A stretch of 43,338 nucleotides of DNA from an uncultured Bacteroidales bacterium (GCA_902773055.1 CACYCZ010000071.1:1-43338); one strand, 5' to 3'. Positions 34,850-42,790 are shown, counted from the first letter of the stretch. Program-made: numbers and translations. Notes: a model not told the origin generated them from the letters alone.

Positions 34850-35776
34850 ATGGAACACAACACTATTGTTCATCCAACCGACAGGCCACTCTTCTCCATA
34901 CTCATTCCCTCTTGGAATAACCTGCCGTTCCTGCAGCTCTGCGTGGAGAGCATCAAATGCCATTCGGCCTACAACCATCAAATTATCATCCATATCAACG
35001 AGGGTAGCGACGGTACCCTGGAATGGGTCAGACAGCAAGGCTTTGACTATACCTTCAGCGAGGAAAACATCGGTGTTTGCCTTGCCTTGAACATGATGCG
35101 CACCAAGGTCAAAACCGACTACATCGTATTCCTCAATGATGACATGTATGTTCTCCCCGATTGGGACCGTGCGCTCTATGATGAAATACTGTCTCTTCCC
35201 GACAACCGTTTCTTTCTCTCTTCCACTACCATTCAGCCTCATACAGCAGGCGACTCCATCATTGTCAGCGACTATGGCGACAGTATTGCCACCTTCCGCC
35301 GCGATGACCTGCTCAGGGAATACCGAAGCCTTTCCATAAAGGACTGGATGGGTGCGACCTTGCCACCCAACATTGTCCACCGCGACATTTGGGACCTTGT
35401 GGGAGGCTATAGCGTAGAGTATTCTCCCGGCATGTATAGTGACCCTGACTTCACCGCCAAACTCTGGTTCTGCGGAATACGCTACATGAAGGGGTTGTCT
35501 TCCAGCCGCGTCTATCACTTTGAAACCAAGTCCACGGCACGTGTTGCCAAGAATAACGGCAGCCGCCAGTTTCTCATGAAATGGGGCATGACCAGTTCCA
35601 CCTTTCGCCGTTTCAAGACACGGCGTGGTGAGGACTTCTCGCCCCAATATGTCGGCACCGAGCACAGCAAGGCTCTGCGCCACCATATCTGTCGCAGTCG
35701 TCTCAAGGCTGTCGGCTACCTCCTTACCGGCACCTTCGGCCCTCTTTGGTCCTTCATCAAAAACACTCAGAAATGA
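34850..35776 (+). CDS. GT2 family glycosyltransferase (WbbL-like)
   Basis: The 308-residue protein is an inverting GT-A glycosyltransferase of family 2. It has the N-terminal donor-binding strand LFSILIPSWNNLPFLQLCVE (about residues 13-32) and GTLEWVRQQGFDYTFSEENI. The metal-binding acidic motif appears as VFLNDDMYVLPDWD (about 96-109). A later TLPPNIVHRDIWDLVGGYS and the acidic EYSPGMYSDPDFTAKLW stretch include catalytic-type carboxylates. It is truncated in no obvious way. I chose the start at 34850 from the promoter spacing. It probably adds a sugar to a lipopolysaccharide or surface glycan. Its stop overlaps the next gene's start by 4 bp (ATGA). Confidence 0.88.
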   Translation: MEHNTIVHPTDRPLFSILIPSWNNLPFLQLCVESIKCHSAYNHQIIIHINEGSDGTLEWVRQQGFDYTFSEENIGVCLALNMMRTKVKTDYIVFLNDDMYVLPDWDRALYDEILSLPDNRFFLSSTTIQPHTAGDSIIVSDYGDSIATFRRDDLLREYRSLSIKDWMGATLPPNIVHRDIWDLVGGYSVEYSPGMYSDPDFTAKLWFCGIRYMKGLSSSRVYHFETKSTARVAKNNGSRQFLMKWGMTSSTFRRFKTRRGEDFSPQYVGTEHSKALRHHICRSRLKAVGYLLTGTFGPLWSFIKNTQK

Positions 35777-36582
35777 AAATATCAGTAGTCGTCCACACCT
35801 ATAATGCCGCCCGCTTGCTGGCGCGCACCCTTGAATCAGTCAAAGATTTCGACGAGGTTCTTGTCTGCGATATGGAAAGCACGGACAATACCCTTGACAT
35901 AGCCCGCCGCTATGGGTGCAAGATTGTCACCTTCCCGAAGCGCAATTATACAGTACCCGAGCCGGCACGCGACTTTGCCATCCACTCCGTTTCCAACCAA
36001 TGGGTCCTTGCCGTCGATGCCGACGAGGTCGTAACGCCTGATCTGAGACAGTATCTCTACGAATACATTGCTGCTCCCAGTCACGCCGACGCCCTTTACA
36101 TCCACCGCAAGAACATGTTTTTAGGCAGATGGATAAAAGCCTCCTATCCCGACTCTCAGTTGCGCTTCATGGACCAGACCAAAGCCACATGGCCGCCTAC
36201 CATCCACTCTGTGCCCGTCATCAACGGTTCCATAGACCATATGCCCCGGGATCCGCGCTATGCCCTCATACACGCCGGCATCAGTGTGAAGGGACAGATT
36301 ACCAAGATGAACGACTATACCGACAATGATCTGGAAAAGCGCCGGCAGCCGACGGCATCCCTGTTACAGATGATTTTCTCTCCTTTCTGGCGGTTCTTCA
36401 AATACTACATATTGGAAGGTGCCATCCTGGAAGGTCGCGCAGGCTTCATCAAGGCTTGTTTCTCGGCCATCACCAAGTTTTACTACCTTGCCAAGGTCTA
36501 CGAGCGCTCTACCCTTCGTCAAGACGGAGAAGAGGAAAAGCCCGTCACTGCCCAGGAGGAGGAAGACCGCGCTCAGCCATAA
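35773..36582 (+). CDS. GT2 family glycosyltransferase (WaaE/KdtX-like)
   Basis: The 269-residue protein resembles the WaaE/KdtX branch of family 2, which adds glucose to the inner core of lipopolysaccharide. Visible features are MKISVVVHTYNAARLLARTL with FDEVLVCDMESTDNTLDIA (about residues 24-44), PKRNYTVPEPARDFAI, and the metal-binding WVLAVDADEVVTPDL (about 76-90). The C-terminal part is amphipathic (PFWRFFKYYILEGAILEG), suggesting membrane association. The end is Glu-rich. ATG 35773 overlaps the preceding stop (ATGA), so translation is probably coupled. A very stable hairpin follows the stop. Confidence 0.87.
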   Translation: MKISVVVHTYNAARLLARTLESVKDFDEVLVCDMESTDNTLDIARRYGCKIVTFPKRNYTVPEPARDFAIHSVSNQWVLAVDADEVVTPDLRQYLYEYIAAPSHADALYIHRKNMFLGRWIKASYPDSQLRFMDQTKATWPPTIHSVPVINGSIDHMPRDPRYALIHAGISVKGQITKMNDYTDNDLEKRRQPTASLLQMIFSPFWRFFKYYILEGAILEGRAGFIKACFSAITKFYYLAKVYERSTLRQDGEEEKPVTAQEEEDRAQP

Positions 36583-36615
36583 CATACACCCTTTTTCCCT
36601 GAATCCAGGATATTG

Positions 36616-36666
36616 AATTACGACCACAGCCCGATGGAGAACTTTCATCGGGCTGTGGTCGTAATT
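36616..36666. terminator. Bidirectional hairpin between convergent genes
   Basis: A perfect 21-bp stem (36616-36636 with 36646-36666) encloses a 9-nt loop (GAGAACTTT). It lies between the convergent GT2 and GH27 genes. The U-tracts are weak, so termination by hairpin alone is uncertain. Confidence 0.7.
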
Positions 36667-36679
36667 ATATTCATGTCAT

Positions 36680-38335
36680 CTACATCTTGCGCGGCGTGCG
36701 CGGTGCACTTTCCACAACGCGTTCACGGCTATTGCCGGGATATATCTTCATGAATGCCACACCGTGGGGAGCCACATCGGTATCGAAACGCTCTTCGGCA
36801 TTGAGTTCAGCCACGTCCTTCTGACGCCAGACGTCGCGCACTTTCTGATGCCCGCGAAGTCCCAGTGACCGGGGAATGAAACCTATCTTCATGGGCTTGT
36901 CCGAGATATTGAACATGGCCACGGCCATGGCTCCGTCCTCCAAGTGCTTCACATAGGTGGCATAGTCGCCCGACTGATAGTGGCGGTAAGCGTGTATGCC
37001 CAGGGGGTCCTGGTGAATGTCATTAACTTCAAAGTTGCACAGCAGACTGATGGTAAAGGGGTCCAGTCGGGACATGTCGCATCCTATCAGCAGGGGTGAT
37101 GCCAGCATGGCCCAAAGGGTCATATGGGTATATTGCTCATCGGGAGTCAGTCCTGTGTAGCGCATATTGCGGCCCCACCCCACAATACCCAGAACGAGCA
37201 TGTCGGCATCGGCCCAGTGACCTGGTCCGGAAAAGGCTGTCCATTTGTCCTGTCCCTTAAAACCGATATCGTAAACACTCTTCCAGTTGTCGCGGATGTC
37301 GCCCGTGGTCCTGTAGCAGTTGGTGTACTGCGCCCATACAGGGGCATCGCCATAGGGTGCCGAGTTGGACAGACTGTATACGATATCTCTCTTCTGTGAC
37401 CTGAGGGCCTCATACATCTCACGGGTGTCATAGTAGTCGTTAGGGTTCCAGTCGTATTTCAGGTAGTCCACATCCCAGTCGTTCCACTGTTTCACGTCGC
37501 TGCTGACAAAGGAGTAGAGCCCGTGGTAGTAGTGTTCCTTGCGCACTTGGTTGCCGAGGGTATCCTCGGGAGTGACATACTTGTAATTCTCGTTGTGCTT
37601 ACCCTCTTTTATCCAGTCGTAGGTGCCGTCGGCATTGTCCGACTCACATCCTATATGGCCGGCATAGGTTCCCACCCACGGACCGCAGTAGATACCCAGT
37701 TTGAGCCCCATGCCGTGGATGGCGTCAGCCATTTTCTTCATGTCGGGAAATTTCCTGTTTGCCTGTATGGCGTTATACTTGCCGCCACGCTTGCCCTGCC
37801 AGCCGTCGTCTATGTTGATATACGACCATCCGTAGTTTATCAGGCCCTTGTCCACCATGGCACGGGCCGATGCAATCACTTTGTCCTGGCTGACGGCATT
37901 GCCCCAGCAGTTCCAGCTGTTCCACCCCATGGGCGGAGTCAGTGCTATCCTGTCGCCCACCTCCAGGCGCAGTGTCCGCTCGTCCTTGCCTTTGGCGTTT
38001 GAGGCACGGAGGATTACCTTGTATGTCCCTGCCTTGGCCACGGTGCCACGGATAAAACCAGTCCGCCCGTCCAGCGTCAGCCCTGCCGGCAGTCCTTCGG
38101 CCGTAAACTTCATCGGCCGTTGCCCTGTGGCAGCAATATTGTACATCACGGGAGAGCCGGGCCTGACGCCAAACACCTTGGCACTGTTGATGCGCGGTGT
38201 CTCGGGAGCCGGCGGTGTCAGGATATAGGCCGAGTAGTCGGGAATCACGATATCCTTTGTCGACTGCGCCGATGCAGTCATGACAAGTGCCATACATGCC
38301 AACGCGGCAGCATGACCTAAAAACCAAGTCTTCAT
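36680..38335 (-). CDS. Secreted GH27 glycoside hydrolase (alpha-galactosidase type)
   Basis: The 551-residue enzyme has a signal peptide (MKTWFLGHAAALACMALVMT, cleavage after about residue 23). A putative Ig-like domain (He_PIG type, about residues 42-126) and the GH27 catalytic barrel (about 130-430) follow. LTPPMGWNSWNCWG (132-145) and INIDDGWQG are family hallmarks. The nucleophile is Asp295 in YLKYDWN, and the likely acid/base is Asp349 in TTGDIRDNW, equivalent to Asp231 of human alpha-galactosidase A. GPGHWADADMLVLG (371-384) completes the site. A beta-sandwich ends the protein. GH27 also contains beta-L-arabinopyranosidases and isomaltodextranases, so the substrate is not proven. No SusC/SusD pair is nearby, so this is not an obvious utilisation locus. 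Confidence 0.92.
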   Translation of the reverse strand: MKTWFLGHAAALACMALVMTASAQSTKDIVIPDYSAYILTPPAPETPRINSAKVFGVRPGSPVMYNIAATGQRPMKFTAEGLPAGLTLDGRTGFIRGTVAKAGTYKVILRASNAKGKDERTLRLEVGDRIALTPPMGWNSWNCWGNAVSQDKVIASARAMVDKGLINYGWSYINIDDGWQGKRGGKYNAIQANRKFPDMKKMADAIHGMGLKLGIYCGPWVGTYAGHIGCESDNADGTYDWIKEGKHNENYKYVTPEDTLGNQVRKEHYYHGLYSFVSSDVKQWNDWDVDYLKYDWNPNDYYDTREMYEALRSQKRDIVYSLSNSAPYGDAPVWAQYTNCYRTTGDIRDNWKSVYDIGFKGQDKWTAFSGPGHWADADMLVLGIVGWGRNMRYTGLTPDEQYTHMTLWAMLASPLLIGCDMSRLDPFTISLLCNFEVNDIHQDPLGIHAYRHYQSGDYATYVKHLEDGAMAVAMFNISDKPMKIGFIPRSLGLRGHQKVRDVWRQKDVAELNAEERFDTDVAPHGVAFMKIYPGNSRERVVESAPRTPRKM

Positions 38336-38381
38336 TTCTATATCTACTTTTTGAAATTATACAATACCTTTTTTACAGGTA

Positions 38382-38389
38382 CAAATTTA
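38382..38389 (-). promoter_or_regulatory. Putative -7 box (TAAATTTG) for the GH27 gene
   Basis: The plus strand CAAATTTA is TAAATTTG on the minus strand. The start codon at 38335 is about 45 nt downstream. It implies separate transcription from the peptide-tailoring operon that ends at 38448. Confidence 0.45.
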
Positions 38390-38447
38390 ATCAAAAAAAC
38401 AGATACGCCCGCATCTTTCTCCCCCGGTTTTTCCATGCCGGAAGCCT

Positions 38448-40103
38448 TCATGACCGGGCATCCAGGAAGATTTTTCCGTCACATATTTCTGCCACTTCCG
38501 GGCGGTGGGTGATGAGGAGGATCGTCTTTTGGGGGCACGCTTTGAAGATTCTCCCAAACAGTTCCCTCTCCGTTGCCTCGTCAAGGGCCGAGCTTATCTC
38601 GTCGAGCAGGAGTATGCTGCCTGTCAGCAGCAATCCACGTGCTATGGCAATGCGCTGAGCCTGTCCTTCGCTCAGTCCGCAGCCCCTCTCTCCCACTATG
38701 GTATCCATGCCGTCGGCCAGGTCAAAGACGAAATCCGCCACGGCCGTATGCAGGGCCCTGCGAAGCATTTCGTCGGTTGCGTCAGGGCGGGCCACAAGGA
38801 GGTTATACCTTATCGTTCCGCTCATCAGCGAATTGCCCTGGGGGATATAGGTCATATAATATCTCGTCCCGGCATTCACCTCCAGTGTTTTTCCTTCTTC
38901 GTTGTATATTGTGATACTCCCCGTCTGGGGTTCGGCCAGTCCCAGCAACAGCCTGAACAGGGTGGTCTTCCCCACGCCCGTATGGCCCATGACAGCCGTG
39001 TGCGTCCCCGGCCTGAAGTCATGCGAGAAACCTTTCATGACCGTCGCGCCCTCATCGCCGTAGCCGAATGTCACGTCACTGACCCTGATGCCCCACGGTG
39101 CCGTCGCTGCCTCTTCCTTTGCCGGCCGGGACTGCGTATCTGCCGTCTCCGCCGGCAGTTGTTCCAGTTCCGCCAGCCTGTCCACGCCGGCCATGGTGTG
39201 TATCAGTTGCGGAACACCGTTGAGCAGGTTGAGCATAGGGTGTTGCACCTGCCCTGCCAGTTGCAGGAAGGCAATCATCGTTCCCATCGTGATCTCTCCG
39301 CTCCGCATCATCAGGCCGCCCCATACGAACACCAGCAGGTAGCCCAGCCCGAATCCCGATGAAATGACCGTGCGCGCCATGACGGTAAAACGGGTGCGGC
39401 GGTCCACTTTGGCCTCCAGTCCCCGCTGCATGTCCTTTACCTGTGCCATGATCCATCCGGTGCTCCCCATGGCCCTTATCACGTCATTGTGCTCCAGTCC
39501 CTCCTGTACGGTCATCTGTATGAGGCTTTCCTGACTCCTGATGTCGTGGGTCAGGCTGCGCAGTTTCCTCGCCGTCAGCTTGCCCAGTATCAGGAACGGC
39601 GGTGTCAGCAGGAGCAGCGTCCATGCCAGTCTGCTGTCCAAGGCATACAGCATGAGGAAAGCGCCTCCCAGCTTGCAGCAGGTCACCGCCATGTCGGGCA
39701 GCAGCGCCGCCACGGTGTCGCTCACCAGGTCGATGTCCTTCTCCAGTCTTGAGACGAGGTCGCCCGAGTGCATCATCTTGCCGCCGTAGAGTTTTCTGTG
39801 CATCAGCAGGCCGAAGAGCCGCAGTTTCATGCCGTTGACGAGCCGTGTGCGCGCCCTTATGGTCATGGCGTAGCCGGTCAGGCGCAACACGATTCCGCCC
39901 AGTATGATGCCCGCCAGGAGCACCACCCCGGCCACCACGTCACGGTCGGTACCCGTGCGGATGGTCACGTCGATGAAACGCTTGCACACTGCCACCTGAG
40001 CCAGTCCCAGCCCCGTTTGCAGGATGCCCATGCCTACCCTTCCGGCCATGTTCAGGCGTATGCCCTGCACATTGCGGCCTACCCATGCCACGTATTTTTT
40101 CAT
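38448..40103 (-). CDS. ABC exporter, fused membrane and ATPase domains
   Basis: The 551-residue half-transporter carries a six-helix membrane domain (about residues 20-300) and an ATPase domain with Walker A GHTGVGKTT (373-381), Q-loop Gln422, signature GLSEGQAQR (476-484), Walker B ILLLDE (497-502) and switch His533. It has no N-terminal C39 peptidase domain, unlike double-glycine peptide exporters, so any leader cleavage needs a separate enzyme. This matches the lasso-peptide D-type exporters in layout. I use ATG 40103 (MKKYVAW), which overlaps the PqqD gene stop by ATGA. It is the last gene of the five-gene operon and is GC-rich (35 of 60 bases at 39781-39840). Confidence 0.92.
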   Translation of the reverse strand: MKKYVAWVGRNVQGIRLNMAGRVGMGILQTGLGLAQVAVCKRFIDVTIRTGTDRDVVAGVVLLAGIILGGIVLRLTGYAMTIRARTRLVNGMKLRLFGLLMHRKLYGGKMMHSGDLVSRLEKDIDLVSDTVAALLPDMAVTCCKLGGAFLMLYALDSRLAWTLLLLTPPFLILGKLTARKLRSLTHDIRSQESLIQMTVQEGLEHNDVIRAMGSTGWIMAQVKDMQRGLEAKVDRRTRFTVMARTVISSGFGLGYLLVFVWGGLMMRSGEITMGTMIAFLQLAGQVQHPMLNLLNGVPQLIHTMAGVDRLAELEQLPAETADTQSRPAKEEAATAPWGIRVSDVTFGYGDEGATVMKGFSHDFRPGTHTAVMGHTGVGKTTLFRLLLGLAEPQTGSITIYNEEGKTLEVNAGTRYYMTYIPQGNSLMSGTIRYNLLVARPDATDEMLRRALHTAVADFVFDLADGMDTIVGERGCGLSEGQAQRIAIARGLLLTGSILLLDEISSALDEATERELFGRIFKACPQKTILLITHRPEVAEICDGKIFLDARS

Positions 40104-40366
40104 ACCATCTCCAGCCGAGACCATTCTGCGAGGATATCCTTGATGTCCTTTCTGGCCGTCGCCTCGTCTACGTCATAGTCTTCCATGAGGGCGCCGAGCA
40201 GTTGCTCTTCGGTAAACTCGCCCAATTCCTCAGCCTTATGCCATAGGAACGCCGCCGTGTCGTTCAGACACAGCAGCCTGTTGAAATTGATGCATCCCAG
40301 TCCCTCGGCCATGATGACCTTCTCACCGCATATCTCACGCAGTACAAATCCTTCTTTCAGTTTCAT
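40100..40366 (-). CDS. PqqD-like RiPP recognition element (RRE) protein
   Basis: The 88-residue protein has PqqD-family features: an N-terminal beta hairpin (LKEGFVLREICGEKVIMAEG, residues 3-22), the family's LNDTAAFLWHKAEELG segment (35-50, a variant of the usual LN-x-T-A-x-x-I/L-W motif), and two further helices (EEQLLGALMEDYDVDEATA and DIKDILAEWSRLEMV). PqqD-like domains bind leader peptides of ribosomally made modified peptides and present them to the tailoring enzymes. It is free-standing, as in lasso systems (B1) and in PQQ synthesis. It overlaps both neighbours by ATGA. Its likely client is the peptide encoded at 43085-43189. Confidence 0.9.
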   Translation of the reverse strand: MKLKEGFVLREICGEKVIMAEGLGCINFNRLLCLNDTAAFLWHKAEELGEFTEEQLLGALMEDYDVDEATARKDIKDILAEWSRLEMV

Positions 40367-40821
40367 GTTGCATTAGTTTTTATACATCGTCTGAATACAT
40401 ACAGCAGGTATCTCCTTATCGGTTTAGCCCATCTCCACATCGTGGCTGCCCATCTCCTCGGCAGGGAGTACAGTGAGTGCTGCCTGCCGCTGTCGCCCTT
40501 TATCACATGGGTTGCCTTGGCTTTGATGTCACCCATCCTGCACGCTTCCGTGGCAGCCAGGTTGCCGTCGCCCATCAGGGTCACCCTGTCGCCGTCTATC
40601 CTTACGATGCGGTGGACCACATAATGGCCGGGCTCGCACCATGCCAGCACGATGTCGCCCTCCCTGACGTGTCCGGGTTTTTCAAGCACCAGGCTGTCGC
40701 GGTCGCCCACGATAAAAGGCATCATGCTCCTGCCTCTCACCTTCATGGTGACTTTCATGCCTTCGTCAACCAGCCGTATAACATCCTGTATGATGTCATT
40801 GTCACTTTTATTCTCTGTCAT
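40363..40821 (-). CDS. S24/S26 (SipW-like) peptidase, probably soluble
   Basis: The 152-residue protein has the signal-peptidase-like active-site motif GRSMMPFI with nucleophile Ser32. This is followed by the GDIVLAW strand (56-62) and, in place of the usual lysine base, VVHRI with His70. A late MGDGN (83-87) corresponds to the GDxN box. The Ser/His pairing is the SipW or ER type, not the bacterial Ser/Lys type. There is no N-terminal membrane anchor. The C-terminal helix (RRWAATMWRWAKPIRRYLLY) is amphipathic and may associate with the membrane. I infer a leader or propeptide peptidase for the cluster. The start is ATG 40821 (MTENKSD), overlapping the kinase stop. Confidence 0.82.
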   Translation of the reverse strand: MTENKSDNDIIQDVIRLVDEGMKVTMKVRGRSMMPFIVGDRDSLVLEKPGHVREGDIVLAWCEPGHYVVHRIVRIDGDRVTLMGDGNLAATEACRMGDIKAKATHVIKGDSGRQHSLYSLPRRWAATMWRWAKPIRRYLLYVFRRCIKTNAT

Positions 40822-41678
40822 CGGCCGTCGGGAGTTTTTATCGTGTTGTAACATATCCTTGCCGCCTCTTCATCGGGCAGACAGTCCAGGTGATAAACCC
40901 TGACGGCCGCCGCTGCACGGTTAAGGGTGTCATGCAGTCCGTCGGCCAGTTTCTTCTCCCATCGCTTGCCCGATGTCGCCGCGCTCATTATGCTGTAGCC
41001 GCAGACGGGTCTCACGGGTGCGATGCTGTTGCGGGGTGCCTGAGCTATTTCCACCACAGCCCCGACGGGATAATGTTCATTGATATAGCACGGTGTCTTT
41101 CCGCTCCACGGCGACCCGTATACGGTGGCGGTGCCGTCAGCACCAATCCTCACCACGGGGTTGTCGTCGTTCAGCAGACGAGTGCCGGGAATGCACCTGA
41201 GCCACAGGCTCGAATGGGTGCTCTTTCCCGTTCCGCTGGGTGCGACAAAGAGATAGCCCCTTGCATCCTTCACCACCACCGATGCGTGCATCAGCAGGGT
41301 GCCCTTGCCGGCCGTAGCCAGGGCATACATCACCATCAGGGCATTGTCGAGTGTGGCCGTCCGGCGCCCGCTGTCAGTAGTGTTCAGGATCAGCCTTGCC
41401 TCCTGATAGTCAGCATCGCATATCATCTCCCCCGTCATCTGTCCCTGGAAACCGAAACGGAAAACAGGTTTCCGGCCGTCATGGCCCACCTCGATGGTAT
41501 TTCCCTCATTCTGCTGAGTCAGTTCCAGCTCAAAGCCCGCTTCCCTGAGGCGGCCTTCCTCCACGGTCAGCCTGAACACGTCGCCGTTTTCCTCTGTCAG
41601 GAAAGGTTCGTATCCGCTGCGGATAAAACCCTCTGGCGCATCCACGGTAAAGCCGTGGCCGGCTACCATGAATCTCAT
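40818..41678 (-). CDS. HprK-like P-loop kinase (peptide-tailoring type)
   Basis: The 286-residue protein resembles the C-terminal kinase fold of HPr kinase/phosphorylase and lasso-peptide tailoring kinases. His131 starts the typical LMHASVVV strand. Walker A is APSGTGKST (146-154), an acidic pair follows at Asp171-Asp172 (LLNDDNPVVRI), and the glycine-rich loop YGSPWSGKTPC is at about 188-197. The N-terminal half (1-105) has no HPr-kinase regulatory signature and looks like a separate beta-rich domain. Lasso-cluster kinases phosphorylate a Ser of the precursor, and I infer a similar role here. Carbon-catabolite regulation is the less likely alternative, because no HPr gene is nearby. The start is ATG 41678, overlapping the previous stop. 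Confidence 0.82.
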   Translation of the reverse strand: MRFMVAGHGFTVDAPEGFIRSGYEPFLTEENGDVFRLTVEEGRLREAGFELELTQQNEGNTIEVGHDGRKPVFRFGFQGQMTGEMICDADYQEARLILNTTDSGRRTATLDNALMVMYALATAGKGTLLMHASVVVKDARGYLFVAPSGTGKSTHSSLWLRCIPGTRLLNDDNPVVRIGADGTATVYGSPWSGKTPCYINEHYPVGAVVEIAQAPRNSIAPVRPVCGYSIMSAATSGKRWEKKLADGLHDTLNRAAAAVRVYHLDCLPDEEAARICYNTIKTPDGR

Positions 41679-42790
41679 GTCCTCCCTCCTTTCCGCCTTT
41701 CGGCGTCGGCGAGCGACCAGCTCCGCGCCTTTATTCTCTGCGGGATTGTCTCTATAATCGCTTTCCAGAATTTCATTTCCAGCCACACTGCCTCTGCCGG
41801 GTTGAAGGTAAACATTGCCATACGTCTTTTCCTGCCATGGAACAGGCGTTGCCACGGCCCTGCCTCCCTGCTGCCGTCATAATGTCCGAAATTACCTTCT
41901 GCAAGGACAGCCTCCAGCATCTGGCGGCCACGTTGTTCATCAGGCGGGCATATCATCTTGGCACGTTCCAGCCCGAACAGGCTGCCCATGACCCACATCA
42001 CTGCTCCGGCGCATTTCCGCAGTCCCATCCGCCTGAGTTCATCCTCCGTAACATCACCGTTGCCACGCTTCAGCAGCATGAAATAATCCGTCAGATGCCT
42101 CAGTCCCAATCCGCTGGCGACGAAATGGCGCTGTATGTGGGCCATCTGCATTATCAGGGCAAAGCGCAGCGTGGGTGCCACAAACTCCCGGGCGGTCATC
42201 TTTGATTTCAGTATTTCCTTCTCCAGCACCTTTTGCAGATGTCGGTTGGTCAGGGGATTCCTGTTGCCCGACGAAGGGCGGAAATGCACCTCCACGTGAG
42301 CTCCGCAGAGCGGCTTGGTCAGATGGGCATGATGATAGGCAAGATGATATTGCAGCCCCATGCTGTCAAGCAACTGTGTCACATTGTCCTTGCCGCCTTC
42401 CACCCAGATGTCGACATCGCCGGGCTGCCGGCTCAGGGGCTCAGGATAGAGCATGGCGTTGGCCTGCCCTTTGAGGATAGCCGTGCGCCGGCCTTTCCGG
42501 CCAAACAGCAGGGTCAGTTCCCTGCAGGCATTCGTGAGCACCTTGTTCATCTCAGCTATACGCTCAGCCTCGACTGCCCATGTCAGCAACAAGGTCTTGG
42601 GCGGCCTCAGCTGGTCGGGCAAGGTCTTCACTCCCTGGTACACGACACCCGTCACTGTCTGTTTCCGGGCTGTGAGGTACACGGCATTCCATTCCTCCTC
42701 CGACATGACGGGCACAAGGGCATCGTCCACCTTCAGGGCATAGCGCAACAGGGTGAAGAAATTATGGTATCTCTTATCCATTGACATCAT
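41675..42790 (-). CDS. NTP_transf_5-type nucleotidyltransferase
   Basis: The 371-residue protein has the core of the uncharacterised nucleotidyltransferase family (PF14907). LKGQANAMLYPEP (106-118) leads into RQPGDVDIWVEGG (121-133), with metal ligands Asp125 and Asp127. AHVEVHFRPS continues the fold, and LGLRHLTDYFMLLK follows in the helical C-terminal part. Some relatives in lasso-peptide clusters add nucleotidyl- or sugar-derived groups to the peptide, so a tailoring role is inferred. The protein starts MMSMDKRYH; ATG at 42790, 42787 or 42781 are all possible. It is the first gene of the operon and ends in an ATGA overlap with the kinase gene. Confidence 0.85.
   Translation of the reverse strand: MMSMDKRYHNFFTLLRYALKVDDALVPVMSEEEWNAVYLTARKQTVTGVVYQGVKTLPDQLRPPKTLLLTWAVEAERIAEMNKVLTNACRELTLLFGRKGRRTAILKGQANAMLYPEPLSRQPGDVDIWVEGGKDNVTQLLDSMGLQYHLAYHHAHLTKPLCGAHVEVHFRPSSGNRNPLTNRHLQKVLEKEILKSKMTAREFVAPTLRFALIMQMAHIQRHFVASGLGLRHLTDYFMLLKRGNGDVTEDELRRMGLRKCAGAVMWVMGSLFGLERAKMICPPDEQRGRQMLEAVLAEGNFGHYDGSREAGPWQRLFHGRKRRMAMFTFNPAEAVWLEMKFWKAIIETIPQRIKARSWSLADAERRKGGRT

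Noticed and set aside
36680-38335. Polysaccharide utilisation locus around the GH27 enzyme
   Set aside because: There is no SusC/SusD pair, no regulator and no other glycoside hydrolase within reach. Neighbours are glycan synthesis genes and the peptide operon.
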